64,000 nucleotides of DNA from UBA5177 sp002413265 (GTDB lineage Bacteria > Chloroflexota > UBA5177). The notes beneath the pieces are model-generated. The model worked only from the letters and a program-made list of their open reading frames with translations, ran no database searches and had not been told where the DNA came from. Each line of letters starts with the position of its first letter. Position 1 is the stretch's first letter. Positions 24,520 through 35,126 of the stretch are shown in pieces. The DNA lies in NCBI GenBank assembly GCA_036752825.1, contig DAIORV010000002.1, positions 13,886-77,885 of the forward strand. The letters are read 5' to 3'. A program made the position numbers and the translations under genes.

Positions 24520-26181
24520 CTAGTCGAGCATCGGAATATCTACGCCCCGCGTCTTCGCCGTTTCGATGGCGAGCTCGTATCCGGCGTCAGCGTGGCGCAT
24601 GACCCCGGTACCCGGATCAGCCGTTAGCACTGCCCGCAGACGCTCGTCGGCCTCATCCGTACCGTCGGCAACTATGACCATCCCCGCATGGAGTGAATAG
24701 CCGATCCCGACGCCCCCGCCGTGATGAACCGAAACCCAGGACGCCCCCGCGGCGGTGTTGACCAGGGCATTGAGGATCGGCCAGTCGGCTATGGCGTCGC
24801 TGCCGTCGCGCATCGATTCGGTTTCCCGGTTAGGGGAAGCAACCGAACCGGCGTCGAGGTGATCACGGCCGATGACTATCGGGGCGGAGATTTCTTTGTT
24901 GCGGACGAGCTCGTTCAAGGCAAGTCCGAATTTGGCGCGATCTCCGTAGCCCAGCCAGCAAATTCGAGCCGGAAGCCCCTGGAATTCGATCTTCTCCCGT
25001 GCCAAGCGAATCCAACGCGCAAGAGGCTCATCGTCGGGAAACAATTCCAGAACCAGCTCGTCTGAGCGGTAAATGTCGCTTGGCTCTCCAGAAAGCGCCG
25101 CCCAGCGGAACGGACCCTTGCCTCCGCAGAAGAGGGGGCGAATGAACTCTGGAACGAACCCCGGAAATTGAAAGGCGTCCGCATAGCCCGCGTCAAATGC
25201 TTGCTGCCTGATGTTGTTTCCGTAGTCAAAGACTACGGCTCCGGCGTTCATGAGCCCCACCATGGATTGGACGTGCTCGCGTACGCTCTCCTTCGATAGC
25301 TCGACATAACGAAGAGGATTTGTCTCGCGCAGACGTGAGGCTTCCGGCACCGAGACGCCGGCAGGGACATATCCATTTAAGAGGTCATGAGCGGAGGTCT
25401 GATCGGTGACCACGTCAGGCACGATCTCCCGTTGCACCAGGGCCCTCAAAAGATCGACCGCGTTCGCTTCAACCGCGATGGAAACCGCTTCTCCGCGACC
25501 CCGTGCTTCAAGCGCCCTGGCAATTGCGGAGTCGACGCCCACAGCCTTCTCGTCGAGATATCGACTGGACAGCCGTCGATCGATTCGCGCCGGATCCACC
25601 TCGGCGATCAGTGCTACGCCCCCGTTCATGGTGACTGCGAGTGGCTGACCTCCGCCCATTCCACCCAGGCCCGCGGTCACCACAAGACGGCCTCGCAACG
25701 ACCCGTCGAAATGCTGCCGCGAGAGCTGCGCCAGCGTCTCGTACGTGCCCTGCACTATTCCCTGGGAGCCGATGTAAATCCAGCTTCCGGCCGTCATCTG
25801 ACCGTACATGGTCAGTCCCTTGCGCTCCAGCTCGCGAAAAGTGTCCCAGTTCGCCCAAGCGGGCACCAGAAGTGAATTGGCGATGAGGACCCGCGGCGCC
25901 CGCTCGTGCGTTCGAAATACTCCGACCGGCTTGCCCGATTGAACCAGCAGTGTTTCATCTTTCTCGAGGCGCCGAAGCACGCGGACGATGGCATCGAATG
26001 CCTCCCACGACCGAGCGGCCTTGCCGGTGCCGCCGTACACGACAAGGTCCTCCGGCCGCTCGGCGACCTCCGGATCGAGGTTGTTCATCAGCATCCGTAG
26101 CGCTGCTTCCTGCTGCCAGCCCTTGCACGAGAGCTCAGTGCCTCTTGGAGCCCGGACCGTTCTGACTCGCTCGTCGAGCAT
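24520..26181 (-). CDS. hutU: Urocanate hydratase
   Basis: The second step of histidine degradation, urocanate to imidazolonepropionate, using tightly bound NAD+. 553 residues, normal length. Landmarks are [27 protein letters not shown], the NAD loop [46 protein letters not shown] and the C-terminal [12 protein letters not shown]. Start ATG 26181 has AGGAG 7 bases upstream; longer readings lack homology. hutH, hutI and hutG are not in the window. Confidence 0.95.
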   Translation of the reverse strand: MLDERVRTVRAPRGTELSCKGWQQEAALRMLMNNLDPEVAERPEDLVVYGGTGKAARSWEAFDAIVRVLRRLEKDETLLVQSGKPVGVFRTHERAPRVLIANSLLVPAWANWDTFRELERKGLTMYGQMTAGSWIYIGSQGIVQGTYETLAQLSRQHFDGSLRGRLVVTAGLGGMGGGQPLAVTMNGGVALIAEVDPARIDRRLSSRYLDEKAVGVDSAIARALEARGRGEAVSIAVEANAVDLLRALVQREIVPDVVTDQTSAHDLLNGYVPAGVSVPEASRLRETNPLRYVELSKESVREHVQSMVGLMNAGAVVFDYGNNIRQQAFDAGYADAFQFPGFVPEFIRPLFCGGKGPFRWAALSGEPSDIYRSDELVLELFPDDEPLARWIRLAREKIEFQGLPARICWLGYGDRAKFGLALNELVRNKEISAPIVIGRDHLDAGSVASPNRETESMRDGSDAIADWPILNALVNTAAGASWVSVHHGGGVGIGYSLHAGMVIVADGTDEADERLRAVLTADPGTGVMRHADAGYELAIETAKTRGVDIPMLD

Positions 26182-26189
26182 GCCTGCTC

Positions 26190-26666
26190 CTAAGCAGACC
26201 TGGCGGGGGAGCGTGAGCTCCAGCGAACGATCGCTCCGACTATGTACACCAGCGAGGCAATGAGACCCAACCAAATTCCAAACCCGCGGCTCGTTCCGGT
26301 ACCCGCGCAAAGAACGCACGAGTACTTACCAAGCTGGTAATCGAACAGCAGAACCAGCACGATCCCCATGCAGAGGTAAACCAGAGGAGTGGTGAATGGC
26401 AGCGGAGGAAGGCCGTTGGTCGAGGCGAGTCCCGGGTAAATGACCAGAAAGAGAGTCGCCAGGAAGAAAACAATTACGACGACCGATGCCGCCTCAGAGT
26501 ACGTAAATGCCCATTGTGACCCGGGCCCACCAGGAGTATTGCTCACGAACCAGGGCAGGAAGAGACTGACCAGGGTTACCAAACCCGAAGCAAGAACTAG
26601 ATAATCGCCAAGAGTCACACGGCGCGCGTCGAAAAAGCCGCGCCGCCTGGATCGAACAGCTCGCAT
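26190..26666 (-). CDS. Hypothetical membrane protein, four TM segments
   Basis: 158 residues from ATG 26666 (GGGAGGT upstream). A basic N-terminus (MRAVRSRRR) is followed by four hydrophobic segments, near residues 24-42, 58-78, 90-108 and 130-150. A CVLCAGTG pair of cysteines lies between the third and fourth. I recognise no family. It ends 8 bases before hutU and is read in the same direction, so it may be co-transcribed with it. Confidence 0.6.
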   Translation of the reverse strand: MRAVRSRRRGFFDARRVTLGDYLVLASGLVTLVSLFLPWFVSNTPGGPGSQWAFTYSEAASVVVIVFFLATLFLVIYPGLASTNGLPPLPFTTPLVYLCMGIVLVLLFDYQLGKYSCVLCAGTGTSRGFGIWLGLIASLVYIVGAIVRWSSRSPARSA

Positions 26667-26829
26667 CCTTCCCGGACCTCCCAACCACTGTTCGTGGGCG
26701 CGGGCAAGCTCAGCTCCTAAGCCCGTTCCGAGCCAGTGTACACGGAGACGACGGGAAGCCATGCGGACAGGCAAAAACAGACCACTATGGTAGTGTGAAA
26801 GTAGCTTAAAGACGCCTGAAATCAGCCAC

Positions 26830-26857
26830 TTGCAGCGCGGTCACGACCCGCTCTAAC
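26830..26857 (+). promoter_or_regulatory. Possible promoter of the nuo operon
   Basis: TTGCAG (26830-26835) and TCTAAC (26852-26857) with a 16-base spacer; 4/6 matches in both boxes. The start would be near 26864, 40 bases before nuoA. Confidence 0.3.
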
Positions 26858-26903
26858 AACCGAGTCTCTAGTGGCGCGCGTCGGGCGATGGAGTGGGGGA
26901 ACG

Positions 26904-27260
26904 GTGATCCAGGCGTACGTACCGCTGCTCATTCTCGCGCTTGTCGCCGGCGGGTTTGCAGCTTCAAACATACTCATCACTTTCGTGGTGGGGCCCTACC
27001 GGCCGACTCGCGAAAAGCTTTCTCCCTACGAGTCGGGAATGACGGAGATTGTCCCGCCTAGGCAGCGCTTCCCAATCAAGTTCTATGTGATCGCGATGCT
27101 GTTCTTGTTGTTTGACATTGAGGCAGTCTCGTTTTATCCCTGGTCGATTCTCCTGCGCTCTCTGCACTTTGCCGGCTTTATAGAGATGCTGATTTTTGTT
27201 GCCATTTTGCTGGTAGGTTTCATCTACGTATGGAAGAAGGGAGCGCTCGATTGGGAGTAG
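26904..27260 (+). CDS. nuoA: NADH-quinone oxidoreductase subunit A
   Basis: A membrane subunit of complex I, 118 residues, three transmembrane helices. [28 protein letters not shown] and [10 protein letters not shown] are diagnostic. I chose GTG 26904 because NuoA normally starts with an xYxPLLIL-like stretch; GTG 26871 would add 11 unrelated residues. First gene of a canonical nuoA-N operon. Confidence 0.95.
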   Translation: MIQAYVPLLILALVAGGFAASNILITFVVGPYRPTREKLSPYESGMTEIVPPRQRFPIKFYVIAMLFLLFDIEAVSFYPWSILLRSLHFAGFIEMLIFVAILLVGFIYVWKKGALDWE

Positions 27261-27838
27261 ATCAGAAGCCCGATCCGAACGCCATTGAGACCGTCACAAT
27301 CGTTCCTGCACGACGATTGATCAGCGAGGAGGAGAACGCTTTCTGGCCGACGCATCAGGGAGCCTTCCTCACGACGCGCATAGCCGACATTGGCCACTGG
27401 GGCCAGGCCAACTCCATCTGGCCTGCTCTTTTTGGGCTAGCCTGCTGCGCCATCGAGATGATGGCCATGAGCGCTTCGCGCTGGGACGTAGCACGCTTCG
27501 GGTCAGAGGTCTTTCGAGCGTCACCCCGTCAATCTGACCTGATGATTGTCGCCGGGCGCTTGTCGGTGAAAATGGCACCGATTTTGCGCCAGGTCTACGA
27601 CCAGATGCCTGATCCCAAGTGGGTCATTAGCATGGGGGCCTGTGCCTCAACCGGCGGAGTGTTCAACAACTACGCGATAGTGCAAGGGGTGGATCAGATA
27701 GTCCCTGTAGACGTCTACGTTCCGGGTTGCCCTCCCACGCCGGACATGCTGATGTACGGGTTCACGATGTTGCAGGACAAAATCAAGCAGGGCATCCCGC
27801 CGGCATCGGACCAGTGGCTCAGCGGGCGCGGAGTGTAG
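27251..27838 (+). CDS. nuoB: NADH-quinone oxidoreductase subunit B
   Basis: Carries cluster N2, which reduces quinone. 195 residues from TTG 27251. The ligands are the tandem Cys65-Cys66 (GLACCAIEM), Cys131 (GACASTGG) and Cys160 (VPGCPPTPD). AAGGGAG sits 8 bases before the TTG; ATG 27230 is an in-frame alternative adding seven residues. It overlaps nuoA by 10 bases. Confidence 0.96.
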   Translation: MGVDQKPDPNAIETVTIVPARRLISEEENAFWPTHQGAFLTTRIADIGHWGQANSIWPALFGLACCAIEMMAMSASRWDVARFGSEVFRASPRQSDLMIVAGRLSVKMAPILRQVYDQMPDPKWVISMGACASTGGVFNNYAIVQGVDQIVPVDVYVPGCPPTPDMLMYGFTMLQDKIKQGIPPASDQWLSGRGV

Positions 27839-27839
27839 C

Positions 27840-28331
27840 GTGAGCCCGGAAGAGACCTCTGAAGCGCTCCGAGCGCGCTTCGGTGATTCGGTGCTCGACG
27901 TGGTGCATTTTCGCGGCGAAGTGACCGCTCTTATTCAGAGGGATCTCATAGTCGAGGTTGCCGGGTATTGCCGCGACGAGCTCCAGTACAACTACCTGTC
28001 GGACGTCACGGCAACGGACTGGCTCGATCGTCGACCGCGTTTCGACGTCGTCTACCACCTGACGTCTCTTGAACACTGGAACCGCTTCCGGCTTAAGGTC
28101 CAGGTCGACGATGGACAGCAGGTGCCTACCGTCATTCCGGTCTGGAGAGCGGCAAACTGGGGCGAACGAGAGGTATGGGATCTCTTCGGGGTAGAGTTCG
28201 AAGGGCATCCAGACCTGAGACGACTCTTGCTTCCTGAAGGGTGGATCGGGCATCCACTGCGGAAGGACTACCCGCAGACGCAAATCGCTCTACCTCGACC
28301 AAAGTCCGACAAAGTGCTGCAGAGGGACTGA
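27840..28331 (+). CDS. nuoC: NADH-quinone oxidoreductase subunit C
   Basis: A peripheral-arm subunit, 163 residues, separate from NuoD. The signature block is present: PVWRAANWGEREVWDLFGV, then HPDLRRLLLPEGWIGHPLRK DY. GTG start one base after the nuoB stop. Confidence 0.95.
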   Translation: MSPEETSEALRARFGDSVLDVVHFRGEVTALIQRDLIVEVAGYCRDELQYNYLSDVTATDWLDRRPRFDVVYHLTSLEHWNRFRLKVQVDDGQQVPTVIPVWRAANWGEREVWDLFGVEFEGHPDLRRLLLPEGWIGHPLRKDYPQTQIALPRPKSDKVLQRD

Positions 28332-28332
28332 A

Positions 28333-29517
28333 ATGGTAACGACGCCGTCTACCGGCGACACCATGGTCCTCAATCTAGGCCCTCATCATCCGTCGACTCA
28401 CGGGGTACTCAGACTCTTGCTCGAGCTCGACGGTGAGTCGGTCATTAATGTGACGCCTGATATCGGCTATCTGCACACCGGCATCGAGAAGACCGGTGAG
28501 CGACTGAAATATCAACAGGTGATTACGCTTGCCGACCGAATGGGTTATCTCGACAACATGCTGGACGAGCTGGCGTACGTTCTAGCCGCCGAGAAGCTGC
28601 TGGGTATCGAAGTCCCGGAACGGGTGAAATGGATTCGCGTGCTTCTCTCGGAGCTCGAGCGAATCGGCAGCCACTGCGTTTGGTTGGGCACCCATGCCCT
28701 CGACATGGGCGCGCTGAGCATGTTCATGTACGGCTTCCGGGAGCGCGAGAAAATTCTCGACATCAAGGAGCTGATAAGCGGCGTTCGGATGATGACCTTT
28801 TACTTCCGGATCGGTGGTCTCATGGCCGACCTGCCGCCCGAGTTCGAGCCGAAGGTGCGAGAGTTTCTTGCCTACATGCCGTCCAAGATCGACGAGTTCG
28901 AAGAGCTCTTGACCCTCAACGAGATATGGATTGAGCGAACCAAGGGCGTGGGACGTATCTCCGCTGAGGACGCGATCGCACTTGGCTGCTCAGGCCCGAC
29001 CTTGAGAGCTTCAGGTGTCCCCTACGACGTTCGACGGGTGAATCCGTACTCCGGATACGAGAATTTTGACTTTGACGTAATCACCGGTACGAATGGCGAT
29101 GTGTACGATCGCTTTTACTGCCGAATGCAGGAGATGCGGCAGAGCCTTCGAATAGTCGAGCAGGCTCTCGACACGATGCCGGACGGTCCCTGGCGGATCG
29201 ACGATCGCAAGATTGTGCCTCCGCCGAAGGACGAGCTGGTGAGCAGTATGGAGTCCCTGATCCACCATTTCAAGCTGTTTACGGAGGGGCTCAAGCCACC
29301 GCCAGGAGAAGTTTATGCAGCAATCGAAGGGGCACGGGGCGAGATGGGCATCTTTCTCGTGAGCAACGGAACCGGAAAACCGTATCGCTTCCACATGCGC
29401 GCACCGTCTCTTTACAATCTGCAGGCACTGCCTCACATGTCCCGTAACCACATGGTGAGCGACATCATCGCCATCATCGGAAGTATCGACATTGTTCTTG
29501 GCGAGGTCGACCGTTAG
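28333..29517 (+). CDS. nuoD: NADH-quinone oxidoreductase subunit D
   Basis: Forms the quinone pocket with NuoB; 394 residues. LNLGPHHPSTHGVLRL with its loop histidine is near residue 14. DIGYLHTGIEKTGE, ADRMGYLDNM and MTFYFRIGG follow. The ATG at 28333 follows the nuoC stop by one base. Confidence 0.96.
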   Translation: MVTTPSTGDTMVLNLGPHHPSTHGVLRLLLELDGESVINVTPDIGYLHTGIEKTGERLKYQQVITLADRMGYLDNMLDELAYVLAAEKLLGIEVPERVKWIRVLLSELERIGSHCVWLGTHALDMGALSMFMYGFREREKILDIKELISGVRMMTFYFRIGGLMADLPPEFEPKVREFLAYMPSKIDEFEELLTLNEIWIERTKGVGRISAEDAIALGCSGPTLRASGVPYDVRRVNPYSGYENFDFDVITGTNGDVYDRFYCRMQEMRQSLRIVEQALDTMPDGPWRIDDRKIVPPPKDELVSSMESLIHHFKLFTEGLKPPPGEVYAAIEGARGEMGIFLVSNGTGKPYRFHMRAPSLYNLQALPHMSRNHMVSDIIAIIGSIDIVLGEVDR

Positions 29518-30069
29518 ATGGCCGTGCTCACCGACGAGTCTTTGCGGACAATCCGGTCCCTGGCGGAGCGTTACCCGGACCAGCGCTCCGCCCTCTTACC
29601 CGCGCTGCACATCGCTCAGAACCAGCTCGGGTGGGTCAGTGGACAGGCAATGGAAGAAGTCGGCAGCGTTTTGGGTATCGAGCCCGACCAGGTTCAGGAG
29701 GTCGCGACTTTTTACAGCATGTATTACACGGAACCGGTGGGAACCTACGTGCTCGAAGTCTGCAAGACGGCGCCCTGCTCGTTCATGGGGGCCGACGAGA
29801 TCATCGACTACGTCTCGCAGAAACTTGGCATAGAGCCCGGTGAGACGACGCCGGACGGCATGTTCACCTTATTGAGGGTCGAGTGTCTTGCGGCGTGTCA
29901 TCGAGCACCAATGATGCAGGTGAATCACCGCTACTACCAGGATCTAACGCCGGCGAAAGTGGACGCGCTGATCGAGGCGGCTCGTCAGCAACAGCTTCGA
30001 GCCGAGCATCTCCCGGGTTTCAACATTCGGCGCACCTGGTCCGAGACGGTCCAGGCGGATGTGACATAA
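29518..30069 (+). CDS. nuoE: NADH-quinone oxidoreductase subunit E
   Basis: Binds [2Fe-2S] cluster N1a in the NADH module; 183 residues. The four ligands are in CKTAPC and CLAAC, and VQEVATFYSMYYTEPVG is conserved. It begins directly after the nuoD stop. The C-terminal extension (about 25 residues) is ordinary for the family. Confidence 0.95.
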   Translation: MAVLTDESLRTIRSLAERYPDQRSALLPALHIAQNQLGWVSGQAMEEVGSVLGIEPDQVQEVATFYSMYYTEPVGTYVLEVCKTAPCSFMGADEIIDYVSQKLGIEPGETTPDGMFTLLRVECLAACHRAPMMQVNHRYYQDLTPAKVDALIEAARQQQLRAEHLPGFNIRRTWSETVQADVT

Positions 30070-31359
30070 GTGGATCCTATTCTCTTCAAGCACGTGTCGT
30101 CCCCAGATATTGGCGAGCTCCCCGTTTACGCGGACAGCGGCGGATACTCGGCATTTCGCCAGGCCGTCACCGAGATGCAGCCAGCTGAGGTTACCCAGGT
30201 AATTTCCGACTCGGGACTGTCCGGACGGGGCGGGGCCGGCTTTCCCACCGGTCGTAAATGGAGCTTCATCCCGAAGGGCATGCTCCCTACATATCTCGTG
30301 ATCAACGCCGACGAAAGCGAGCCCGGCGCCTTCAAGGACCGGGAGCTTATGGAGCGCAACCCTCATCAACTGCTGGAAGGCGTTGCCATCGCGGCTTATG
30401 CCATAGGCTGCCGTACCGCCTTCATCTACATTCGCGGGGAGTTTCTGTACATCGGGGAAATTCTCGAGGCGGCAGTAGGGGAGGCCCGCAAAGCCGGTTT
30501 CCTGGGCGACAAGGTTTTTGGGTCAGATTTCGATATCGACATCGTGGTTCATAGGGGCGCGGGCGCCTATATCTGCGGCGAGGAGAGCGCGCTTCTCGAC
30601 TCTCTGGAGGGCTACCGAGGCTTTCCACGCCTGCGACCTCCCTTTCCTGCCGTCAAGGGCCTGTACGGCCAGCCCACAGTCATCAACAATGTCGAAACGA
30701 TTGCCAACGTCCCGCACATCGTCAAGAACGGTGCGGACTGGTTCAAGGAGTACGGGACGGACAAGAGCTCCGGGACCAAGATCTGTTCGATCAGCGGACC
30801 GGTGAACCGACCCGGTAACTACGAGATGAACATGGGGACTCCGTTTCGCGTTCTGCTGGAAGAGCAGGCCGGTGGCTTAAGTGACGGAAAGAAGCTGAAG
30901 GCCTATATTCCCGGCGGAGCGTCGGCGCCCATGCTACCCAACCGACCTGAGTTTCTCGACATTGCTCTTTCATACGAGGCATACCGTGAGGCGGGGTCGG
31001 CCTTCGGGTCCGCCAGCTTCATCATCATCCCCGACGATGTGTGCATTCTCAGGGTTCAACAGCGCCTAAGCGAGTTCTTCGCGCATGAATCGTGTGGAAA
31101 GTGCATACCATGTCGCGAGGGCACTCCTTGGCTTGCCAAGACCGTGCAGAGGATCGAGAACGGACAGGGGCGCGAGGAGGACCTTCCTCTGCTCCTGGAT
31201 ATCTGCGACAACATCTTGGGACGATCATTTTGCGCGCTGGGCGACTTTGCTACCTCCAACATCGTGGCCACGGTCAAATATTTCTACGACGAATACGAAG
31301 AACATATCCGCAGCCGCGGATGCCCCTTCCATCCCCGGCCGGCACAGGCCGTAGCCTAA
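30070..31359 (+). CDS. nuoF: NADH-quinone oxidoreductase subunit F
   Basis: The NADH- and FMN-binding subunit, 429 residues. GRGGAGFPTG is at 52-61, NADESEPGAFKDRE near 90, GAGAYICGEESALL near 165. The N3 [4Fe-4S] cysteines are SCGKCIPCREG (about 341) and FCALGD (about 387). GTG start directly after nuoE. Confidence 0.96.
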   Translation: MDPILFKHVSSPDIGELPVYADSGGYSAFRQAVTEMQPAEVTQVISDSGLSGRGGAGFPTGRKWSFIPKGMLPTYLVINADESEPGAFKDRELMERNPHQLLEGVAIAAYAIGCRTAFIYIRGEFLYIGEILEAAVGEARKAGFLGDKVFGSDFDIDIVVHRGAGAYICGEESALLDSLEGYRGFPRLRPPFPAVKGLYGQPTVINNVETIANVPHIVKNGADWFKEYGTDKSSGTKICSISGPVNRPGNYEMNMGTPFRVLLEEQAGGLSDGKKLKAYIPGGASAPMLPNRPEFLDIALSYEAYREAGSAFGSASFIIIPDDVCILRVQQRLSEFFAHESCGKCIPCREGTPWLAKTVQRIENGQGREEDLPLLLDICDNILGRSFCALGDFATSNIVATVKYFYDEYEEHIRSRGCPFHPRPAQAVA

Positions 31360-31420
31360 TGCGGTGCTTTGTGCAGGCGCGCCGATTCACTCAGCGAAGC
31401 GCTCCTCGCCGGAGGTTTTC

Positions 31421-33532
31421 TTGGAAGACCTGGTAACGATCACCGTCGACAGCCAGGAAATGCAGGTGCCGAAGGGCACACTCCTGTGGGAAGCATGCAA
31501 ATCTCACGGCATCGACATCCCGATCTTTTGCTACCACACCAAACTCGGCCCTGTGGGCGCATGCCGCACGTGCCTGGTGGAGCAAGAAGGGATCGCGAAG
31601 GGCCCCATTACCGCGTGCTCCACGCCGGTCTCCGACGGAATGAAGATACGAACGCGAAGTCCTGTCGTGCAGAAGGCGCAGAAGGGCATCTTCGAGTTTC
31701 TTCTACTAAATCACCCGCTGGATTGCCCGATCTGTGATCGGGGCGGGGAGTGCCCTCTTCAGGATCAGACTTTTGCGTACGGCCCTGGCTCCTCTCGCTA
31801 TGTGGAGCCTAAGAGACACCACGTGAAGCCGATCCCATTGGGGCCGACCATAGCCCTCGACCGGGAGCGCTGCGTGCTCTGCTGGCGCTGCGTGCGGTTC
31901 ACTTCGGAGATCGCAGAAGACAAGTCGATAGTGCTTCTGGATCGAGGCGACCACAGCTCCGTGGGGACGTTTCAGGATGAGCCTTACATCTCCAACTTTT
32001 CTGGAAATGTTGTCGAGCTCTGTCCGGTCGGTGCGCTTACCAGCCGCAAACAGCGGTTCCATTTTCGACCATGGGAGCTGCAGAATCGACCGAGCATCTG
32101 CCCTCACTGCCCGATGGGCTGCAATATCAATGTCTCCGTGCGAAAGAATGACGAGGTCATTCGTTTTCTCTCGCGAGACAACCCGGACGTGGACAACAGC
32201 TGGCTGTGCGACCGGGGACGGTACAACTTTGAGTTCATCAATAGTCCCGAGCGTCTCAAGGCGCCGCTGCTAAGGCGGGACGAGGGGTTCGTCGAAGTCT
32301 CATGGGATAGGGCACTGGGGTTCATAGCCGCGCGAGTAAAGCAAATTCTGGTCGATAGCGAACCCGAGGCCATCATTGGAATCGCTTCCCCGCGGCTCAG
32401 CAATGAGGACCTGTGGGTATTCAAGCGCTTCATGAACGACGTCATCGGAAGTGATGCCGTCGATCATTTCCCACGACCGTCGCAGGCACTCACCGGGTCC
32501 GGTGAGCGAGCCATGAACCGGCTGGATGAGGCGCTCATGCCCATCTCCGACCTGCGCAAGGCGAAGACCATCTTGCTTCTGGGGGCGGATCCAAGCGCAC
32601 GAGAGCCGGTCCTCGAGCTTCACATTCGCGACGCGGTGAACAAGCACGGTGGTCGGTTGGCGGTCATGGCGCACGATGAGATAACGCTTTCCTCAAAGGC
32701 TCACGCCACACTTTCATACCCAAACGAACAATTCGAACAGTACGTGAGGGCTCTCGCTTCGGGCCTCGCCGACGCGCGTGCCGTCGGCCCGTCTCAAACG
32801 GACACTGGACTGGATGCATGGGCCGGAGGCTCTGAGATTCGAGACTTTGTGGGGAAGGCCTTTGCAGAAGGGCCGGTCGCCGTTATCTACGACGATACGT
32901 TCAAGGACATCCGCGATCCGAGTGGAGCGCTAGAGGCAATCGCGCAGCTGATTGAGGTGCTCGCCCAAATCGGTCCCGTTGGGGTGCTCCCGATGCTCGA
33001 CGATTGCAACTCGATGGGCGCCCGAGATCTGGGTCTACTTCCTCCAATGTCCAACGGAGGCAAGTGGGGTCCGCCCCTCACTTCCCAATTCGGAGGCGCG
33101 ACTTCGCGGCTCCGCGGAGCGTTCGTTCTGGGCTCCAATCTCGCGGAAGATCTTCACGACACCAATCTCATCGCCGGCCTGCGAGATCTGGAGCTGCTGG
33201 TGGTCAGCGAGCTGATCCTAACCGACACGGCAAAGCATGCTGACGTCATTCTTCCGGCGGCCAGCTTCGCCGAGAAGGCAGGTACTTTTACCAACACCGA
33301 GCGCAGGATCCAGCGCATCAGCGAGACGGTGCCGTCCCCAGGCATTGCCAGGTCTGACTGGGAGATGCTTGTCGACCTGTCCCAATACTTCGACCGGCCT
33401 CTCGAGTTTGCGGCGGCCGAAGAAGTCTGGGACGACATCCGGCGAGCCGTCACCGCGTACTCCGACATTTCGTATGAAGATGTGGGTCTTGCTGGAGTAC
33501 GGCCCAACGCCGGCTCCTTGCAGCCGGCGTGA
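31421..33532 (+). CDS. nuoG: NADH-quinone oxidoreductase subunit G
   Basis: The large iron-sulfur subunit, 703 residues from TTG 31421, with GGAGG 5 bases upstream. Cluster ligands are all visible: [2Fe-2S] Cys37, 48, 51, 66; the His98-Cys102-105-111 cluster; a [4Fe-4S] at Cys151, 154, 157, 201; and an extra N7-type set Cys227, 230, 234, 263. The rest is the molybdopterin-oxidoreductase-like fold, which holds no cofactor in complex I. A reading from 31364 adds 19 residues without similarity. Confidence 0.95.
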   Translation: MEDLVTITVDSQEMQVPKGTLLWEACKSHGIDIPIFCYHTKLGPVGACRTCLVEQEGIAKGPITACSTPVSDGMKIRTRSPVVQKAQKGIFEFLLLNHPLDCPICDRGGECPLQDQTFAYGPGSSRYVEPKRHHVKPIPLGPTIALDRERCVLCWRCVRFTSEIAEDKSIVLLDRGDHSSVGTFQDEPYISNFSGNVVELCPVGALTSRKQRFHFRPWELQNRPSICPHCPMGCNINVSVRKNDEVIRFLSRDNPDVDNSWLCDRGRYNFEFINSPERLKAPLLRRDEGFVEVSWDRALGFIAARVKQILVDSEPEAIIGIASPRLSNEDLWVFKRFMNDVIGSDAVDHFPRPSQALTGSGERAMNRLDEALMPISDLRKAKTILLLGADPSAREPVLELHIRDAVNKHGGRLAVMAHDEITLSSKAHATLSYPNEQFEQYVRALASGLADARAVGPSQTDTGLDAWAGGSEIRDFVGKAFAEGPVAVIYDDTFKDIRDPSGALEAIAQLIEVLAQIGPVGVLPMLDDCNSMGARDLGLLPPMSNGGKWGPPLTSQFGGATSRLRGAFVLGSNLAEDLHDTNLIAGLRDLELLVVSELILTDTAKHADVILPAASFAEKAGTFTNTERRIQRISETVPSPGIARSDWEMLVDLSQYFDRPLEFAAAEEVWDDIRRAVTAYSDISYEDVGLAGVRPNAGSLQPA

Positions 33533-33547
33533 CCGAGGGCCCCAACA

Positions 33548-34588
33548 GTGCGAGACGCCATCGACATCATCGCCGAATCGCTTATCAAAAGCGTCGTGGC
33601 GATTGGCTTTCTGTTCGCCTCGTTCGGATATTTGACCTACGCCGAGCGCAAGATTCTGGGACGAATGCAGTCCCGGTATGGTCCGAATCGGGTGGGGCCG
33701 TTTGGCCTTCTACAGCCGCTCGCCGACGGACTAAAGCTGCTGCTTAAGGAGCAAGTGACGCCGCGAGAGGTGAAGACCTTCGTCTATCTGGCGGCCCCCG
33801 CCATCTCCATATTCGTCGCTCTCATGGCCTTCGCAATCGTTCCCGTCGGCCCGCCTTTTTTTCTTTTCGGCAAAGAGCGGATCATGGCGATCGCCAACGT
33901 CAACATTGGGCTGTTGTATCTGGTAGCGATTCTCTCTCTCGGTGTGTACGGGATCGTTCTTGGTTCGTGGAGCTCGGCTAACCGGTATTCGTTGCTCGGT
34001 GGACTTCGATCCAGCGCGCAGATGATTTCGTACGAGCTCTCACTTGGACTTGCCCTCATCGCAGTGGTCGTTTTGGCCGGAACCCTCAGCCCCATGGGGA
34101 TCGTGGCGGCTCAGAACCAGACGGGAATGTCCTGGTTTTTCCTGCTGCAACCGATCGGTTTTCTGCTGTTCGCAATCGGAGGGTTCGCGGAGACCAATCG
34201 CGCGCCCTTCGACCTGGCCGAAGCCGAGCAGGAGCTCGTCGCGGGTTATCACACCGAGTACGCAGGTATGCGCTTCGCCCTCTACTTCGCGGCTGAGTAC
34301 ATCAATATGGTGACGATCAGCGCGCTCGTTACGACGCTCTTCCTTGGCGGCTGGGTTGGCATAGGCAATGGAATCTTTTTCAACATCACCTCCGCACCCT
34401 GGGCCCAGCTAATCGGCGTATTCTGGTTTCTTTTCAAGAGCGCGGCCTTCCTCTTTCTCTATATCTGGATTCGGGCGACCCTGCCCCGACTCCGCTACGA
34501 TCAGCTCATGTGGTTCGGTTGGAAGATTCTGCTGCCGGTGGCCGTTCTAAATCTGGTCGTAACCGCTCTGTATGTAAGCTTGATTTGA
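33548..34588 (+). CDS. nuoH: NADH-quinone oxidoreductase subunit H
   Basis: The membrane subunit that forms the quinone channel; 346 residues and about eight transmembrane helices. [33 protein letters not shown] and [20 protein letters not shown] are the conserved quinone-site loops. GTG start 15 bases after nuoG. Confidence 0.96.
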   Translation: MRDAIDIIAESLIKSVVAIGFLFASFGYLTYAERKILGRMQSRYGPNRVGPFGLLQPLADGLKLLLKEQVTPREVKTFVYLAAPAISIFVALMAFAIVPVGPPFFLFGKERIMAIANVNIGLLYLVAILSLGVYGIVLGSWSSANRYSLLGGLRSSAQMISYELSLGLALIAVVVLAGTLSPMGIVAAQNQTGMSWFFLLQPIGFLLFAIGGFAETNRAPFDLAEAEQELVAGYHTEYAGMRFALYFAAEYINMVTISALVTTLFLGGWVGIGNGIFFNITSAPWAQLIGVFWFLFKSAAFLFLYIWIRATLPRLRYDQLMWFGWKILLPVAVLNLVVTALYVSLI

Positions 34589-34649
34589 AGCAGGACCACA
34601 GCCCCGCGGTCCCGTTTCCCGGTTCCCAATCCGTAAGTGTGAGGTCTTA

Positions 34650-35096
34650 GTGGCGTTACTCGAAATCGCGCGCGGCCTGCGCGTGACACTGAAGAACATG
34701 GTCCGGCCGGTTCACACCGTCCAGTATCCGGAGGAACGCAGAATTCTCCCAGAGAGAACGCGCGGTCGGCATGTCCTGCACCGCTACGAGAACGGACTCG
34801 AGCGCTGCATCGGCTGCTACTTATGCGCGGGGGCATGCCCGGCCGACTGCATCTATATCGAGGCCGCTGAGAACACCCCGGAGAACCGAGTTTCCGCGGG
34901 AGAGCGGTATGCAAACGTTTACGAGATCGATTTACTGCGTTGCATTTTTTGCGGATTCTGTGAGGAGGCGTGTCCGACCGGCGCAATCACGTTGGAACCG
35001 ATACTCGATCTCTCGGACTATCAACGCGGACCTCTGATCTATTCGAAGGACATGCTGTTGGAGCCGGCGCGAGATCTGGATGCGCTGCCGGCATAG
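34650..35096 (+). CDS. nuoI: NADH-quinone oxidoreductase subunit I
   Basis: Carries clusters N6a and N6b; 148 residues. Two ferredoxin motifs: Cys53, 56, 59, 63 (CIGCYLCAGACP) and Cys98, 101, 104, 108 (CIFCGFCEEACP). It follows a 61-base gap after nuoH, one of the longest inside the operon, which holds a small GGACC/GGTCC hairpin. GTG start after GAGG. Confidence 0.96.
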   Translation: MALLEIARGLRVTLKNMVRPVHTVQYPEERRILPERTRGRHVLHRYENGLERCIGCYLCAGACPADCIYIEAAENTPENRVSAGERYANVYEIDLLRCIFCGFCEEACPTGAITLEPILDLSDYQRGPLIYSKDMLLEPARDLDALPA

Positions 35097-35126
35097 AGGC
35101 CCGGCACGAATGAGGAGGACGGTGGG

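Noticed and set aside
34589..34649. Intra-operon terminator between nuoH and nuoI
   Set aside because: The GGACC/GGTCC hairpin has a short stem and no T run; nuoI must be expressed with the rest of the operon.
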